NCBI GenBank assembly: GCA_027442615.1
Contig: DAIBBI010000055.1
Span: 1-52,363 of the forward strand
Reading direction: 5' to 3'
From: JAJZRV01 sp027442615
GTDB taxonomy: Bacteria > Pseudomonadota > Gammaproteobacteria > Burkholderiales > Ferrovaceae
Length of the DNA stretch: 52,363 nt
Positions 52,317 through 52,363 of the stretch are shown piece by piece (within the stretch, counting starts at the first letter, position 1; the number at the start of each line of letters is the position of its first letter). A program made the translations under genes and the position numbers. The notes beneath the pieces are model-generated. The model saw nothing but the letters and a program-made list of their open reading frames with translations. It ran no database searches and was not told where the DNA came from.

Positions 52317-52363
52317 GTCTGGCGGTGACCTACTTTCGCATGGGTAATCCACACTATCATCGG
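52317..52363 (-). rRNA. rrf: 5S ribosomal RNA, 3' end (partial)
   Basis: Read on the minus strand, the last 47 bases match the 3' part of bacterial 5S rRNA: CCGATGATAGTGTGG, then CCCATGCGAAAGTAGG and the closing-stem strand ACCGCCAGAC. The 5' part lies beyond the window. The exact 3' end (about 52317) is estimated. The operon is terminated by the hairpin at 52258-52291. Confidence 0.9.

Overview
This window comes from the chromosome of a Gram-negative bacterium, most probably a betaproteobacterium. Lipid A/KDO genes (lpxK, kdsB, lpxH) show the outer membrane. The run leuC-leuD-leuB-asd-(fimV)-truA-trpF-trpB-trpA-accD-dedD-cvpA-purF-metZ, and the neighbouring exbB-exbD-lpxK-kdsB-adk and tsaE-amiC-mutL-miaA blocks, are orders I know from Betaproteobacteria. 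A proton-pumping pyrophosphatase next to a PPi-dependent phosphofructokinase points to an energy-limited autotroph or methylotroph (Ferrovum/Nitrosomonadales-like), but that placement is an inference. The region is dense housekeeping DNA. I see no mobile element, CRISPR array, phage gene or tRNA, and no stretch over 300 bases lacks a gene.

Layout. (1) 1-6899, minus strand: one long probable operon, read exbB-exbD-lpxK-ycaR-like-kdsB-adk-pfp-hppA. It covers envelope energisation, lipid A and KDO synthesis, adenylate balance and pyrophosphate metabolism; hppA is cut by the window edge. (2) 6900-7141: divergent control region with a dyad of DnaA-box-like sites and an AT-rich tract. (3) 7142-13033: xseA (plus) converges on tsaE-amiC-mutL-miaA (minus). 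(4) 13034-19552: queG-dsbD, orn, an M48 membrane peptidase with rsgA, and a CobD/AmpE-like membrane protein. (5) 19598-20670: an unrecognised gene with its own terminator. (6) 20913-25312: mnmC converging on nadK-recN. (7) 25351-31270: hrcA, hemH and the heat-shock operon grpE-dnaK-dnaJ behind a sigma-32-type promoter. (8) 31278-34636: cysS, then a TPR protein, ppiB and lpxH. (9) 34633-48855, minus strand: aroC, then leucine, aspartate-semialdehyde, tryptophan, fatty-acid, purine and methionine biosynthesis. (10) 48971-52218: maeB-ldcA. (11) A strong two-way terminator, then the 3' end of a 5S rRNA gene on the minus strand, so an rRNA operon ends at the right edge.

Packing is very tight. Many same-strand neighbours share ATGA/GTGA stop-start overlaps. 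Three convergent pairs share an identical CTAA double stop, another pair ends inside one perfect 24-bp palindrome, and mnmC and recN overlap tail-to-tail by 47 bp.

The points most worth a second look are the hppA/pfp pyrophosphate pair, the DnaA-box dyad, the tandem inverted repeats before queG, the unrecognised 345-residue protein with a plasmid relaxase/primase-like C-terminus, the absence of folC between accD and dedD, and a fimV reduced to a 172-residue remnant.
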